Shown: piece by piece, positions 19,843 through 30,781 of the stretch
Position numbering within the stretch: the stretch's first letter is position 1
Layout: each line of letters begins with the position of its first letter
Assembly: GCA_948474755.1 (NCBI GenBank)
Contig: CAOLHI010001670.1
Location: 279,878 to 343,877 of the forward strand
DNA: 64,000 nt
Direction: 5' to 3'
DNA from: Ctenosaura bakeri
Taxonomy: Eukaryota; Chordata; Lepidosauria; Squamata; Iguanidae
The notes under the pieces: model-generated
Database searches by the model: none
What the model was told of the DNA's origin: nothing
The model's input: the letters and a program-made list of their open reading frames with translations, nothing else
Translations under genes and position numbers: made by a program

Positions 19843-21266
19843 AGTCAAAAAAGGAAAAACATCTAGGTATTATGGAGATTAGTGTTTGTGAACCCTCCAC
19901 GTGATGTTTTCGTGGGCCAGTGGCTTTCACGTCAAGAATATGACAAATCTGCTTTGGGGTTTTTCCAGACTTTAGAGCTATCTACGCTGCTGAAATTATT
20001 TTAGGGGTTTAAAAACTATGAAGAGCTTATTTAAATTGTTGAATAAGATGCAGAGTAGATTTGCTGCACCCCCTGACATGGAAGCTGTCAGCCTCTCCTG
20101 CAGAATTAATATGTGTCAATGGTATGTAATGTCTGGCTGCTTTCTCTGTCCTAATTTCTCTGTGTTGACTAGAACTGTGTGCCCAGTTATTTACTCCTTA
20201 CTCTGCCTATTCTGTACCTCCAGAGGATGAGTCAAAACACAGAAGGGAAAATGCTTCCATGGATCTGCAGAAGAAATGAGAAATCCAGGGAAGTTTCATC
20301 TTATTGCCCACCCAAAAAGCAGCTGCACGCTCAGCTGCTTGCATGTATTAAAACACAGGAAACATCAATAGAGCAATGAGCTGTGGCCTCTGAGGTGAAC
20401 AGTAAGCATTCATCAGAGGGCCTATAATGGGATAAATGAGCTACACATGGAACAATTCCATTAAAAGAATAGTCTTTAAATTGGCCAGCTAATTTCCCAA
20501 CATGCCTTTTGGATGTCGGCAATTGGCGTAGCTGCCAAAGGATGTTTCATGATCGTCAACAGGAGGGAAGTTGGATCAGAGTATGGGGAGCTCAGGGCAG
20601 ACACTTTAAGCAAAAGGTAAAGGCTCAGATGAAGTGGTATGAAAGCTGTTATGAGAAGGTCAAGTTGGTCTCTTCATTTCCAAAAAGCTGCCTTCTGATG
20701 TTTGATCTCTGTCCCCCAATTTCTCCTTGTTCAGTTGCGCACTGTGGATGAGATCTTACTTAACACAACACTCTGGCCACACAGTTCCACATCCTCCCCT
20801 CTCCAACAAGGACATTTCAAAAGGCTGGAGTGTGCTGCCGCAGCCATTTACTGGCCAGGAGACATGCTTGGGCAGTGTCTGGCTGCAATTCTGCAGTGAT
20901 TAAATTATTTGCTGTTTCCCATGAGAATGACATTTATGAAGATTTACACCCCTAGCCTTGAATGCCCATCTGCATCACAGAATTAAACTAATTTAATCCT
21001 CTCTTCTCAGGCTGCCTTGTTACCTCCCAAATATTCCACCAAAGTACAAATCCCAGGACTTTTTTTGGGGGGAGGGGATGGAACCATGGTAATTGAAGTG
21101 ATTGTTACACTCAGTGAGGCTGATTCTTTTAGGATATGGTGGCAGTAAGCACACAAGTAGGTGAAAAGTATGACAGATTTATTATGCAGCAGGGAAACTT
21201 ACAGGTGTTAAAGTTCTTACAGAGATATTCCAGTCTGATGACATGCAGCACCTTGCTGGCTCTTCT
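19843..21266. other. unannotated interval
   Basis: No repeat or gene recognised. ORFs here are short and lack coding features. Confidence 0.45.
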
Positions 21267-21819
21267 TGTCATGGACCAGGAGTCAGTTTCTCCAAGTGAA
21301 TAGCATCTTTGAAGGAGGACAAACCAACACAAGCACATCAGGAGCCAATCAGGCTGGGGTGAAACCCAGCTGGCTTCATCCTTTGTAAGGAAAGGAGAGG
21401 GCAGTGGCTCAACACCAGAAACAACACATGTGTTTTCTGACCCTTGCCTTCCTGTGTGTTACAGATTCCCTGCTTGCCTTCTCTGACCTTTGGACTATTT
21501 GACCTTGCTGCCTGCTGGATTCTTAACCTTTGGACCAACACTGGACTTTGCTTCTGCTTCACCTTCACCACGCAAGCTTTATTGGACTGCTAAGCTGTAT
21601 CTGTTTGCCTGCTGAATATCTTGACATTCAGTTGGCTGACAAGAGACAGCCAGTTCCTACAATAGTTTGTTTCTGATGTCAAGCCATCTCTCCCTTCCTT
21701 ACAGAGGCTGAAGCCAGTTAGCTCTTATCCCAGTCTGATTAGCTCTTGGTGTGCTTGTGTCTCCTGTCTTCCTTCAAGGCTGCTTTTGACTTGGAGAAGC
21801 TGATTTCTGGACCATGACA
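21267..21819 (+). mobile_element. solo LTR, 553 bp
   Basis: Terminal inverted repeats TGTCATGGACC and GGACCATGACA match at 10 of 11 positions. The flanks CTTCT (21262-21266) and TTTCT (21820-21824) differ at one base, consistent with a 5-bp duplication. The interior has runs of TTTGGAC, TTTGACC and GGACTTTGC words that resemble the downstream half of the LTR at 16006. Orientation is taken from that resemblance. No internal coding sequence remains. Confidence 0.75.
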
Positions 21820-21824
21820 TTTCT

Positions 21825-22454
21825 GGTCTGCACCAAGCGATCCCAGAGCAATACTGCACCGGGTTATAAAGAAGAAACCTCCTGCACTTTATGTACTTTT
21901 GAACTCTTCACCAATAATATCTGCTCACTGATGGACATGCATTTCTGATTAATGGCCCCTGTAGCTAATGTATACATCTGAACAAACTGATTAATAATGG
22001 TTATTCTGGCAATTATCTGTATTTATGTGTAACAGGTTAGGGATGCATCTAAACAAGTGGTTGAAACAAGTTCCTTCCAAGGCTGTACTGAATATGTAGT
22101 AGTGATAAGCATAGTCAGATGCCAAGGTTATACAAATTTAATATCCAAGAAGGCTAAAACTTAGCATCATCTGAAACTGTAGAGGTTCCTAGGAGAAACA
22201 GGCCAAGAAAGTTAGCATAACCAGACACTAAGTTTAGCATAATGGGGCAATTTGCACATTGGTTTGAAAGTGAGTAGTTTCCAGCTGGTAAGGGGATCAG
22301 ACAACACTACATTTTATCACAATGTCTGTTTGTTTTATATTCATAACATGTTTTGTGGAAAGCTGGAGTTGACATGGAGGAGGTAAGCATCAAATTTGGG
22401 GGAGGAAAAACATCAGCAATTTAATATATGCATATAACACCACACAACTAGGAG
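21825..22454. other. unannotated interval
   Basis: Nothing recognised. Confidence 0.45.
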
Positions 22455-23364
22455 AAAATAGTAAGGCTTGGAAAAACTACTGAGGAAAGTCAAAGAAGAA
22501 AGTTCAAAGGCAGGTTTACAGTTAAACGTTAAGAAAACAAAAATAACGACCTCAGAGTATTTATATAACTTTAAAGTGGATGATGAACACACTGAAATAG
22601 TCAAACATTGTCTGTACCTTGGTCCAGTCATAAGCGAAAATGAAGACTGTAGTCAAGAACTCAATGTAAAGATCCTCAATGTAAAGATACATAACTGAAT
22701 ACTAAAGTCAGGATCATCCATGTATTGTATTTCCTATCTCTATACGTGGTTGTGAAAGCTAGATGGTCAAGAAAGCTGAGAGAAAGAAAATCAATTCATT
22801 TAAAAGGAGGTAATGAAGGAAAGTTCTATGGATACCATGGACTACCAAAATGACTGCTCAATGAGTCATAGAGCGAGCTTGAACCCTTTCTAGATGCCTA
22901 AATGACCAAACTGAAGCTATTGTACTTCAGCCATATCACGAGAGAACAGGAATCATTAGAAAAGACAACAATGCTTAATATTGATGAAGCAATAGGAAAA
23001 GAGGAAGCCTGCATTACAGGTGGATAGACTCAATCAAAGAAAGCACAGGCTTGACTTTGCAGGACTAGAGCAGGGCTGTGGTATTGGAGATTTCTCAGTC
23101 ACAGGGCTGCCATGAATGAAAGGCCATTTCCACACTACACTCTTATAGTGCTATTATTCCACTTTCAACATCCTATGGAATCCTGGCATTTGAAGTTTAG
23201 GGAGGGGCCTTTAGAATTCTCAGCCACAGAGCCCTTTGGCCTCAGTAAACTACAAACCTCAGAATTCCACAGGATGCCAAAAGTGGAATAATAGCACTGT
23301 AACAGTGTAGTGCAGAAATGGCCAAAGCCAGCTTGATGACAATTAACAACAACAACAACAACAA
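22455..23364 (+). mobile_element. BovB/RTE-type LINE 3' fragment with AAC tail, split by a MITE
   Basis: The frame at 22468-22698 reads KVKEESSKAGLQLNVKKTKI and then YLGPVISENEDCS, matching the reverse-transcriptase thumb region of BovB (pattern VKEES-KAGL-LN-KKTKIM ... FLGS-I-ADGDCS). Downstream, frames recall the FGHI-RE-ESLEKT region. The 3' end CAGCTTGATGACAATTAAC runs into an AAC tail at 23344-23364. A family A MITE interrupts the terminal region at 23122-23323. The copy is 5'-truncated and carries stops. Confidence 0.75.
23122..23323. mobile_element. palindromic MITE family A, complete copy in BovB
   Basis: Ends are GGCCATTTCCACACTAC and GTGCAGAAATGGCC. The arms, with ATAGTGCTATTATTCCAC on the left and AAAGTGGAATAATAGCAC on the right, pair along nearly the entire 202 bp. 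BovB resumes on the far side; AAA on both flanks suggests a 3-bp target duplication. Confidence 0.85.
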
Positions 23365-24028
23365 TGAAATTGATGCACCTGTGTAGTATAGAAATACAAA
23401 GACAAGTTTGTTATGAATACGTATGACAAATAATTGTGTTGGGCTAGGTAGGCATGGGAAAAGATACCTTAATCCTTTCAGAACTGATGCACACAGATAA
23501 CACTGCTGTAGCTAGTAGAGGCTTGAAATAGCAAACGTTCTTAAAAAGCCCTGCCCTTTTTGTGTTTGTGAAAGAGCGCACTTGAATAGGATTCCTGTTC
23601 TTCAGTCATATCTTTGAACAGCCATGTTAGCTGGGGTCTTCTATTAGCGGAAGTTTTTTTTATTTCATACGTTTCTAAACAGGAGTGCTTTACAAATACC
23701 AAGTAGCACTGAGACCTGAGAGAAAGATCAGTTACACACACTGGTTTCTAGCAAGAGCAAATGGATATTGCTGGCAGTACAAAATACAACTACCCTTGAA
23801 TAACCATTTGGAACAGATGCTTGATGCCACCATTTGTATTTGTCTGGCTAGGAGATGCAAATGACAGTCCTTTAGATGTTGCTAAATTTCATCTGTGATC
23901 ATCCCTTATGATTGTTAATGATGGTTTGGACTGTGAGGTGTTGTAGCACAGTAATATCCCTACCCTTGTATTTAAAGCTTTCTTTGTACATCTTCAAACA
24001 TCAGAGGTTCTTGAGGTTGATGCTCATA
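23365..24028. other. unannotated interval
   Basis: Nothing recognised. Confidence 0.45.
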
Positions 24029-24837
24029 TGTTACCCTGTTTACTGGGGTCCCGTGAGGGACATCAAAGTGCGCTCTCAAAATATCAAAAGGTGGGGAAAT
24101 TAGCAAGAGCACAAGTTAGCACTGCGAGAGGCAGGGTAATGGAGAGGAATCTTTTACCCAATGTCTATGGAGTCAGGCCAAGTCAAGGAGCAAACAGGAT
24201 TGAAATAATAAATGTCATCTTTATTAAAATACAATCAAACAGTGTATGCAGCACACTCACACAGATAACTATAGAAAGAAAGTTTGGAGTGGTATAGAGG
24301 GATTTTTGAGAGGGATCGTTGATTTGGGTGATATTACACCTGTCCTGAAGCCCGGGTAGATCACTGCGAAAGTTCAAAGGTGCGTAGTCTCAGTATGTGG
24401 GACTGAGGAGAAGGCTCACCAGGCAAAGCGGCAGCAAGGCGGGATGGATGTTCGGAGCAATCCGAGAAAGGTCTCGAAATCAGGGGTTTTTATAGGAAGA
24501 AATGTGGCTACAGGCTATTCCGTACTTGGGGAAAACAACGAGTTTAGGGCTGGAGACAAAGCCTCCTAAAGGTCAGAATTTAGCATGATTGAGTCTGAAT
24601 TGACAAAGGAGTAGACCGTATGCAAATGTGGAGTGCTTGATAGTTGAGAATTCAGCTTGCCAAGTTGCCTGCTCGGGGCAGGGAGTTCTTTGTAAGTAGC
24701 GTGCATACATAATAGCGTGCTTGCCGGGAGGTGTCCTAAAGCGGTGATCTGGCTATTTCTGGCCTGTGTGGGTGGGAATTGAAATGCCCAGTGATTAGTG
24801 GTAGTGCCTAGTTTCACGCTTGTCCAGGAGCCTCACA
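24029..24837 (-). mobile_element. solo retroviral-type LTR, about 809 bp
   Basis: On the minus strand it starts TGTGAGGCTCCTGG and ends AAACAGGGTAACA. A TATA box (CTATAAAAACC, 24484-24494) is followed about 270 bp later by AATAAAG (24219-24225), giving a U3-R-U5 plan like gammaretrovirus-type LTRs. The ends share TGT...ACA. No target duplication is certain, and no gag, pol or env lies beside it. It has drifted little in its signals but is an isolated remnant. Confidence 0.7.
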
Positions 24838-25179
24838 AACATGTGGAGAGGGATGGTAGAAGAGAGTCAAATTGTTGATATCAAAATGATATCTAATGTC
24901 ACTCCAAGTGAGGCTTAGGAACTGCAGTAACACATATGTGATAGCAAATAATATTAAAGACCAATAAAAAGGGGTGGCCCCCAATGTAACTCTGAAACAT
25001 TTGATGCACAGGTTTTGCCTACTTCATATTGGAGTCAAGCCCAGAACAATCAATCATACTAGAAACAGTGGTGTCAAGTTTTTCTGAGAGCAATCAGTAC
25101 TGATTCTTACACATTCAGGAGCATTCTTTTTTCCAGGCATAGACATGAAGGGGAAGCTAAGGGGGGGCTAAATACCCAA
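24838..25179. other. unannotated interval
   Basis: Nothing recognised. Confidence 0.45.
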
Positions 25180-25396
25180 AAGGTTTCGGATCCCATCTGA
25201 TTGTGGAAGCTAAGCAGGGACAGTCCTGGTTAATACTTGGATGGGAAACCAACAATGAATACCAGGTGCTGCAGGCTATATTTCAGAGGAAGGAACTGGC
25301 CAAACCACCTCTTCAGTGTTCCTTGCTTAAGAAAACCCTATGAAAGTAATGGAATCCTTATAAGTTGGCAGACAGGTGACTTCAGGACACATGCAA
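25180..25396 (+). mobile_element. 5S-rRNA-derived SINE, copy 1
   Basis: The first 110 bp follow vertebrate 5S rRNA: CCCATCTGATTGTGGAAG, CTAAGCAGGGACAG, TACTTGGATGGGAAACC, AATACCAGGTGCTG. These are the Pol III internal control regions. A unique middle with TTCAGAGGAAGGAACTGG and AAGAAAACCCTATGAAA follows, then a tail ending GACAGGTGACTTC. It is a SINE, not a 5S gene, because 5S similarity stops about 10 bp short of the gene end and the SINE body follows. Confidence 0.85.
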
Positions 25397-25463
25397 ATAC
25401 ATAACCGTGAATGGTGAGTCCAGAGATAATTTGAGCAGAGGGAAGCATAATTTCCCTGTAAGT

Positions 25464-25465
25464 TA

Positions 25466-25514
<49 letters not shown>
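25464..25514. repeat. (ATA/TAA)n microsatellite, L2 tail
   Basis: About sixteen TAA units form the 3' tail of the minus-strand L2 to the right; such a tail is normal for L2. Confidence 0.9.
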
Positions 25515-26774
25515 TCTCTTTTTATCCCGCCTCTCCCAATGGATCGAGGCGGCATTACAGCAATATATAAAATACATTAAACATTAAAATGTACCCCATC
25601 CTCCCCACCCACCCAGCCTTCTAACTCCCTAAAACAAATTAACTATTAAAAACAATTAAAAATAAGATTAAGAACAAAAGGACAGTTGATGAGAGGCGGT
25701 GGGAAGGCCTGTCGGAAAGGACAGTCTTGACTGCCTTTTTAAAGCAGTCAAGACCGGTAATATGCTGGGTCTCTTCCGCCAGGCCATTCCATAACTTGGG
25801 AACGATAGAAGAGAAGGTCCTCTGGGTAACCGTAGCCAACCTAGTTCTGACTGGCTGCAGTAAATTCCTCCCAGAGGACCTTAGTGTGCGGGGTGGATTA
25901 TATGGGAGAAGGTGATCCCGCAGGTAGGCTGGCCCCAAGCCATGAAGGGCTTTAAAGGTAAAAACCAACACCTTGTACTGTGCCCGGAAACTAATAGGCA
26001 GCCAATGCAAAGACTTCAGAATTGGTGTTATGTGGTCAGTTTTAGACCTTCCAGTGACCAACCTGGCTGCCATATTCTGAACTAATTGAAGTTTCCAGAC
26101 TAAGCACATTGGTAGCCCTATGTAGAGTGCATTGCAAAAGTCAAGCTGTGAAGTTACCAGCGCATGTACCACTGCTTTTAGGTGTTCCAGGTCCAGGAAG
26201 GGGCGCAGCTGGCATATCAGCCGAAGCTGATAGCAGGCACTCCTGGCCGCCGCATCAATTTGAGCTGTCATCTGAAGCGCTGAATCCAAGAGCACCCCCA
26301 AGCTGCGGACACAGTCTTTCAGGGGAAGTGTGACCCCATCTAGAACTGGTTGACAAACCTCCATACCTGGGCGAGTACCTCCATCTTATCTGGATTCAGC
26401 TTCAGTCTGTTTTTCCTCATCCAGTCCATTACTGCCTCAAGGCATTCATTTAGAGGCGAGATGCTATCCTTAGTTGATGCTATAATCCGAGGCATGGAGA
26501 GAGATATCTGGGTGTCATCAGCATACTGATAGCACCTTGCTCCATGCCTCCTGATGATCTCTCCCAGCGGTTTCATGTAGATGTTAAATAGCACTGGGGA
26601 CAGGACGGCGCCCTGAGGGATGCCAGATTTAAGCTCCTTTTGCGAGAAGCAGCTGTCCCCAAGCATCACCATCTGGTGTCTACCTGAGAGATAGGACCGG
26701 AACCACTTAAGTGCAGTGCCCCCGATCCCCAGCCCTCTCAGGCGTTCCAGAAGGATACCATGGTCTAAACTTTG
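25468..26774 (-). mobile_element. L2 LINE, 5'-truncated, with likely 7-bp TSD
   Basis: AGTTAAA lies at 25461-25467 and again at 26775-26781, just outside the TAA tail and the 5' break. The body carries the end of the reverse transcriptase and the C-terminus of ORF2, then a 3' UTR beginning at the TCCCGCCTCTCCC motif (25526-25538). Reading-frame similarity to L2 stops abruptly at the inferred 5' break. This is the best-preserved L2 in the window. Confidence 0.85.
25639..26364 (-). pseudogene. L2 ORF2 C-terminal part (after frameshift)
   Basis: This 241-codon frame starts downstream of a frameshift and reads LDGVTLPLKDCVRSLGVLLD, then LDLEHLKAVVHALVTSQLDF and KLWNGLAEETQHITG near the end, in the order expected for L2 thumb and C-terminal regions. 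The upstream half is in another frame (26340-26804). It continues to its normal stop, but the frameshift and 5' truncation mean no functional enzyme is encoded. Confidence 0.8.
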
Positions 26775-26804
26775 AGTTAAACTGATCCTACCACTATAAA
26801 GCAA
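26340..26804 (-). pseudogene. L2 reverse transcriptase fragment (YADD)
   Basis: The frame carries LERLRGLGIGGTALKWFRSYL-type sequence, then GIPQGAVLSPVLFNIYMKPL and the catalytic QYADDTQ, motifs C of the reverse transcriptase. It breaks at the truncation point to the right (only the residues from about LDHG onward are L2-like) and shifts frame near 26350. The Asp-Asp pair is intact but the domain lacks its fingers. Confidence 0.8.
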
Positions 26805-26962
26805 TGTAACTGCCCCAAAGGGATGACAGCAGTGATGGCCCCATTGCTATTGTTATTATGAAAACCCTGTAAAGGAGAGATCTCCAAATCACCCTGTTGT
26901 TAGCAGCCCTGTTCAAAACTTGCAAACTCCAGGCTGTGACTCCCTTCACTGAATCTATTGAT

Positions 26963-27203
26963 CTGTTGTTGTGGTTATGGTTGTGGCTGCATCTTCATTT
27001 CTGACTTATGATGACTGTAAGATGAACCTATCACAGGTTTTTCTTGGAAAATTTCTTGTGAGGAGGCTGCCTTTGCCTTCCTTGGAGGCTAAGTGTGTGT
27101 GACTTACCCAAGGTTACACAGTGGGTTTCCATGGCTGAATTGGGATTCATACCCTGGTCTCCAGAGCTGTAGTCCAACTCTAAAACCACTACACTAATGC
27201 CTT
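26963..27203 (-). mobile_element. tRNA-derived SINE with BovB-like tail, near full length
   Basis: Read on the minus strand it has GTAGTGGTTTTAGAGTTGGA, a Pol III B-box region with GGTATGAATCCC, a body with GTAACCTTGGGTAAGTCAC and AAGGCAAAGGCAGCC, and the 3' end TCATAAGTCAGAAATG. It is about 240 bp, so includes the segment missing from the copy at 2733. Confidence 0.8.
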
Positions 27204-27577
27204 CTACCTTACCAAGCATTATTGTATTTTCTAATGAGGTTGGTTCCATGCTTTTCTTTTTCCACATGGCCTTTTCTCCACATAGCCACACAGCCTACTC
27301 TGTATCTCCAAACTATCTTGTATTCTCAGTTATAGCAGAGGGATGTCTTCTGCTGTTACTGCTGAAATAAATTTCAAACTGGAGTCTAATCTACTTCTGT
27401 AAACAGAGGGGTTGCCATCTTGTGCTTTGCCTCAGCCAGAGGCAGTGGTTTGTGCCAGCTCTGGCTATCAGACAGACTGAACAAAAGTCGAAGTTGTAAC
27501 TGGAGAGTAGATTCCAGTAACTTGGGGGGTTTCTGAGCAAACTCTCAGTGAGGCATATCATTGACTTTGGTAACTTA

Positions 27578-28582
27578 GGCTATTTCCACATTACATTGTT
27601 ATAGTGCTATTATTCCACTCTCAACATCCTGTGGAATTCTGGGGTTTGTAGTTTCCTGAGGCCAAAAAGCTCTCTGGCTGAAAATTCTAAATGCCCCTTC
27701 TGTGATCATGGGGCTTCCCATTATCTAGATTTGGCTGAAGGGGGATACTTCCCTCTTCAGGTAAACCAAGGGTTAATGAGATCTTGGGATTAGTTATATT
27801 TTTGTTGTGGGCCAGCCTCATAGGTCATGGGGGGAGAATTGCCCAATCAAGGGAAAAGAGGTGAGCGTCTTTGAGATGCTTCGAGATGCTTCGAAGGGGA
27901 AGTTATAAAAATCCTTGAGAGGCCATGTGACAGAGGACAACAAAGGAACCTCCTGGAGATGGGATCTGTGCCAGTAGTAGGCTGCAGGCCTAGGCCTCGC
28001 CTCCTGGTCTCATTCCTCTTTTAGACCATGTAAGCCTGTGAACCCAAATGTGAATAACTAGAACATTAGGTAGTTAGTCACATTAGGGCTTTTTATTATT
28101 TTGGAGATTGGCTGATCTTAAAGAATTTATCTGTTTTTATAACTACTTGTAACTTAAGTGTACCTGGGAGGGGGGAGTCTCTCATGTGTAGTATTGTCTT
28201 GTTTATTTGCATACCTTGAAATACATGCTTTTCTGTAAAACCTCTGTTTCCTCTCCATTTCCATGCCATTCTTTGGCTCACGTTAGATAGAACTTCCTTC
28301 ACTCAGAAGGGGAGGGAAGGGAAGGTCCTTAAGCCTTGGGATTGTCAATCTACTGAGCAGGGTCCCACTGTACTGTTCAGTTAATTCAGAATTCAGTGGG
28401 TGGTGGCAGCAAGAATTAGTGAGCACTGGGGAATTTCCTGCTCCTTTCCAAGGGTAGAAGTCAGGCTTTTGGGGGCTGGAAGTAAACTCAGTATGACACC
28501 TCCCTAACCTGCAAACCCCAGGAATCCATAGAATGTTGAATGTGGAATAATAGCACTCTAACAGTGTAGTGCAGAAATGGCC
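27578..28582. mobile_element. palindromic MITE family A, split by a solo LTR
   Basis: The left arm (27578-27700) starts GGCTATTTCCACATTAC. The right arm (28499-28582) ends GTGCAGAAATGGCC. TTA lies on both outer flanks (27575-27577 and 28583-28585), a 3-bp target duplication as made by PIF/Harbinger elements. The inserted LTR adds 798 bp, so the original element was about 200 bp. Confidence 0.85.
27701..28498 (+). mobile_element. solo LTR inside a MITE, 798 bp
   Basis: The insert begins TGTGATCATGGGG and ends CTCAGTATGACA. The flanks are CCTTC (27696-27700) and CCTCC (28499-28503), a 5-bp duplication with one mismatch. A TATA box (TTATAAAAATCC) lies at 27903-27914, shortly after a small tandem GAGATGCTTC repeat. 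Strand is inferred from the TATA. The MITE arms outside match exactly where they should, so the LTR came later than the MITE. Confidence 0.8.
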
Positions 28583-29774
28583 TTAGATGTTACATACAGT
28601 GGTGCAGCTGGATAGGTTCAGATTCTGGAATAAATTGTTTTACAGGACCGCAGGCCTTGGTATAATATATTACTTTGAGGTGGGAATCAGCTATCTCTCT
28701 GACTGTTGCTGGATTGCAATTCCCAGCAGCCCTAGCCAATGGTGAGGAATAATGGGAGATGTGGTTAATCATCATCTGCCTAGAGGACTGCGTTATCTCT
28801 ACAACAGCTGCTTTCCACATTTGAAAATGTAAGAAGCCAGCACTGTTCCTTTAGGAACCCTTCTTGCACATTATGCTGAGTGGAGCCCACAGTTTGACCA
28901 GATAGTAGAATTAGTTACACATGGATATGGGTTCCCGTTTATTTGTTTTGTTGTTGTCATTGTTTGCTTTTGGAAAAAAAAAACTTTTGTTTTTAAAAAA
29001 ACTGGAAAACAACACCAAGTGGTGTCATCTAAGAACAGACCCTAGGGCCTGGGTGAGATTTTGAAGAAAATTGACAAAGGGGGAAAAGATTAAACACCCT
29101 TCTCTTTCCTTCCTGATTCTTGTCTCCCAAGATAGGTATTTATTAAAGAAACCATTCATGGCAAGAATGATAAAGGGTGTGACAGAATCCAGAGATAGAC
29201 CCTAAAAGCTTTTATTTTTGCATTACAACTCACAGAATCCACAAGCAGTGGCCATATTGGGCATGGGTTTCCTGGGAGCTGTTGTCTGTGAAAAAAGAAT
29301 TTTTCATATATTGGAAGTCAATCTGGTCAGAAGGACTTTGAAAGTTCTCTCCATAACCAGTCTTTGCCTATGTTTGAGACTTCATGCACTGGGGCAAGTA
29401 GCAAAGACTAGGCCAGACTTCCCCGTCCCCATGAGATAGATGCGGACATCTTTTACTTTTCCTCTTCAGAGCTACATCTTGATCAATTCTCTAAGGTGGG
29501 AAGTTAATCCTCCCACTAAGTCCAGGATGAAGGCACAGGGGCAGGGGTCCAGCACAAAATAGACTTTCTCAGCTCTGCAGTCTTTTCCGGTCAGGCTATT
29601 GGCATCTTTGGTGGATTGAATTTCCCAAAAGCTGCTTGAAATCTCTTTCTTTCATGTCAGCGATAACACCAGATCTAGAAAGGGCAGGATAGGTCAACCA
29701 CAGTGTTCTTCATTGTTGGATTGGCAACTGTGGAAGTCGCCCACAACAACTACAAGGCCGTGTCCCCCTGAATA
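28583..29774. other. unannotated interval
   Basis: 28680-28770 holds a diverged scrap of the palindromic MITE (GCAATTCCCAGCAGCCCTAG, AATAATGGGAGATGTGG). Otherwise nothing recognised. Confidence 0.4.
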
Positions 29775-30232
29775 TTATTCACACTACACAAACATAGCAG
29801 TATGATTGCACTTCACCAGCCATGACCACATCCTATGGAACCCCTGGGTCTTGTAGTTTGGTGAAGCACTGGAGTTGAGTTATATGCTTTCCTAAACTGC
29901 AGATCCCAGGATTCCATAAAATGGAACCATAGGAGTTAAATTGAAATCACTTTAAATAAAATGCTGGTGGTTTTTTTTTTAAAAAAAATACATAATATTT
30001 TTTATGATTTTAATTGTGTTTTAAGTGATTATTGTAAAATAAATGTCCTAATTAGATCAATGAGTGTAATACTTGTTAACTTTTCTACTCCATATAGTTT
30101 TAGCTGTTTTATTTTTACTTATACTGTATGTCTCTTGCATTTGTGAAAAGGGCAGGATACAAATCAAATCACAGGAATAAATAAATAGATAGATAGTAGT
30201 AGTGCTATATTTATATAGTGTGAAAATGGCCT
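29775..30232. mobile_element. MITE family B, interrupted by an AT-rich segment with a LINE-like tail
   Basis: The left arm (29775-29958) runs TTATTCACACTACACAAACA to AGTTAAATTGAAATCAC. The right terminus (about 30206-30232) ends TAGTGTGAAAATGGCC. The 250 bp between are AT-rich, contain a T-run/A-run switch (29971-29988) and end with AAAGGGCAGGATACAAATC then an AATAAATAAATAGAT tail (30147-30196), the typical 3' end of an L2-like LINE or SINE. The insert is therefore probably a short retrotransposed fragment. Confidence 0.5.
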
Positions 30233-30766
30233 TTAATTCTTATGCCAAAGCTGTTACTGCAGGGGTGGGAGAGAAATTATGCACCTTCTCATATGCTGAT
30301 GAACAGTATCTCCCAACATTCTTACGTATTGATTATGTTGACTAGGACTGATGGCAACTGCAGTTCAGCAACACCTAGAGGGTTGCACAGTGCCCACTCC
30401 TGCTCTACTGAATATTTCTCTTAGGGAATCCAGAGCAACCAAGATCACCTGGCTCAATATAAAGTCTTTAGTGGGTCAGGCAGGCCACATTCAAGTGTGA
30501 CATTGTTTGACAGGAAAAAAAATATGACTCAAAGCCTCAAGGGTTGTCTCAGTCAGTGTTTAGATTTGACAACTTTGTGTACTGAGGTCAATAAATACTG
30601 CCTGGGAAGAGCCACCTCTTCATGTGACCTAAATGATAAGGGCAACTCATGAGACGTGTTTTCCCACTGAAGCTACTGTCACAAAACCAAATCCTTCCCT
30701 CAGGTTATTGAGCTTTTCTCAGGAACAGTCTGAGTTATCACTACCGGGACAGAACTTGCAGCAAAA
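30233..30766. other. unannotated interval
   Basis: A scrap of palindromic MITE lies at 30290-30400 (ACTAGGACTGATGGCAACTG, then CACCTAGAGGGTTGCAC). No gene seen. Confidence 0.4.
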
Positions 30767-30781
30767 CACAAGGCATTTTCT

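Noticed and set aside
25180..25300. 5S rRNA gene
   Set aside because: The 5S-like part is diverged in the control regions and joined to a SINE body; two further copies have the same joint.
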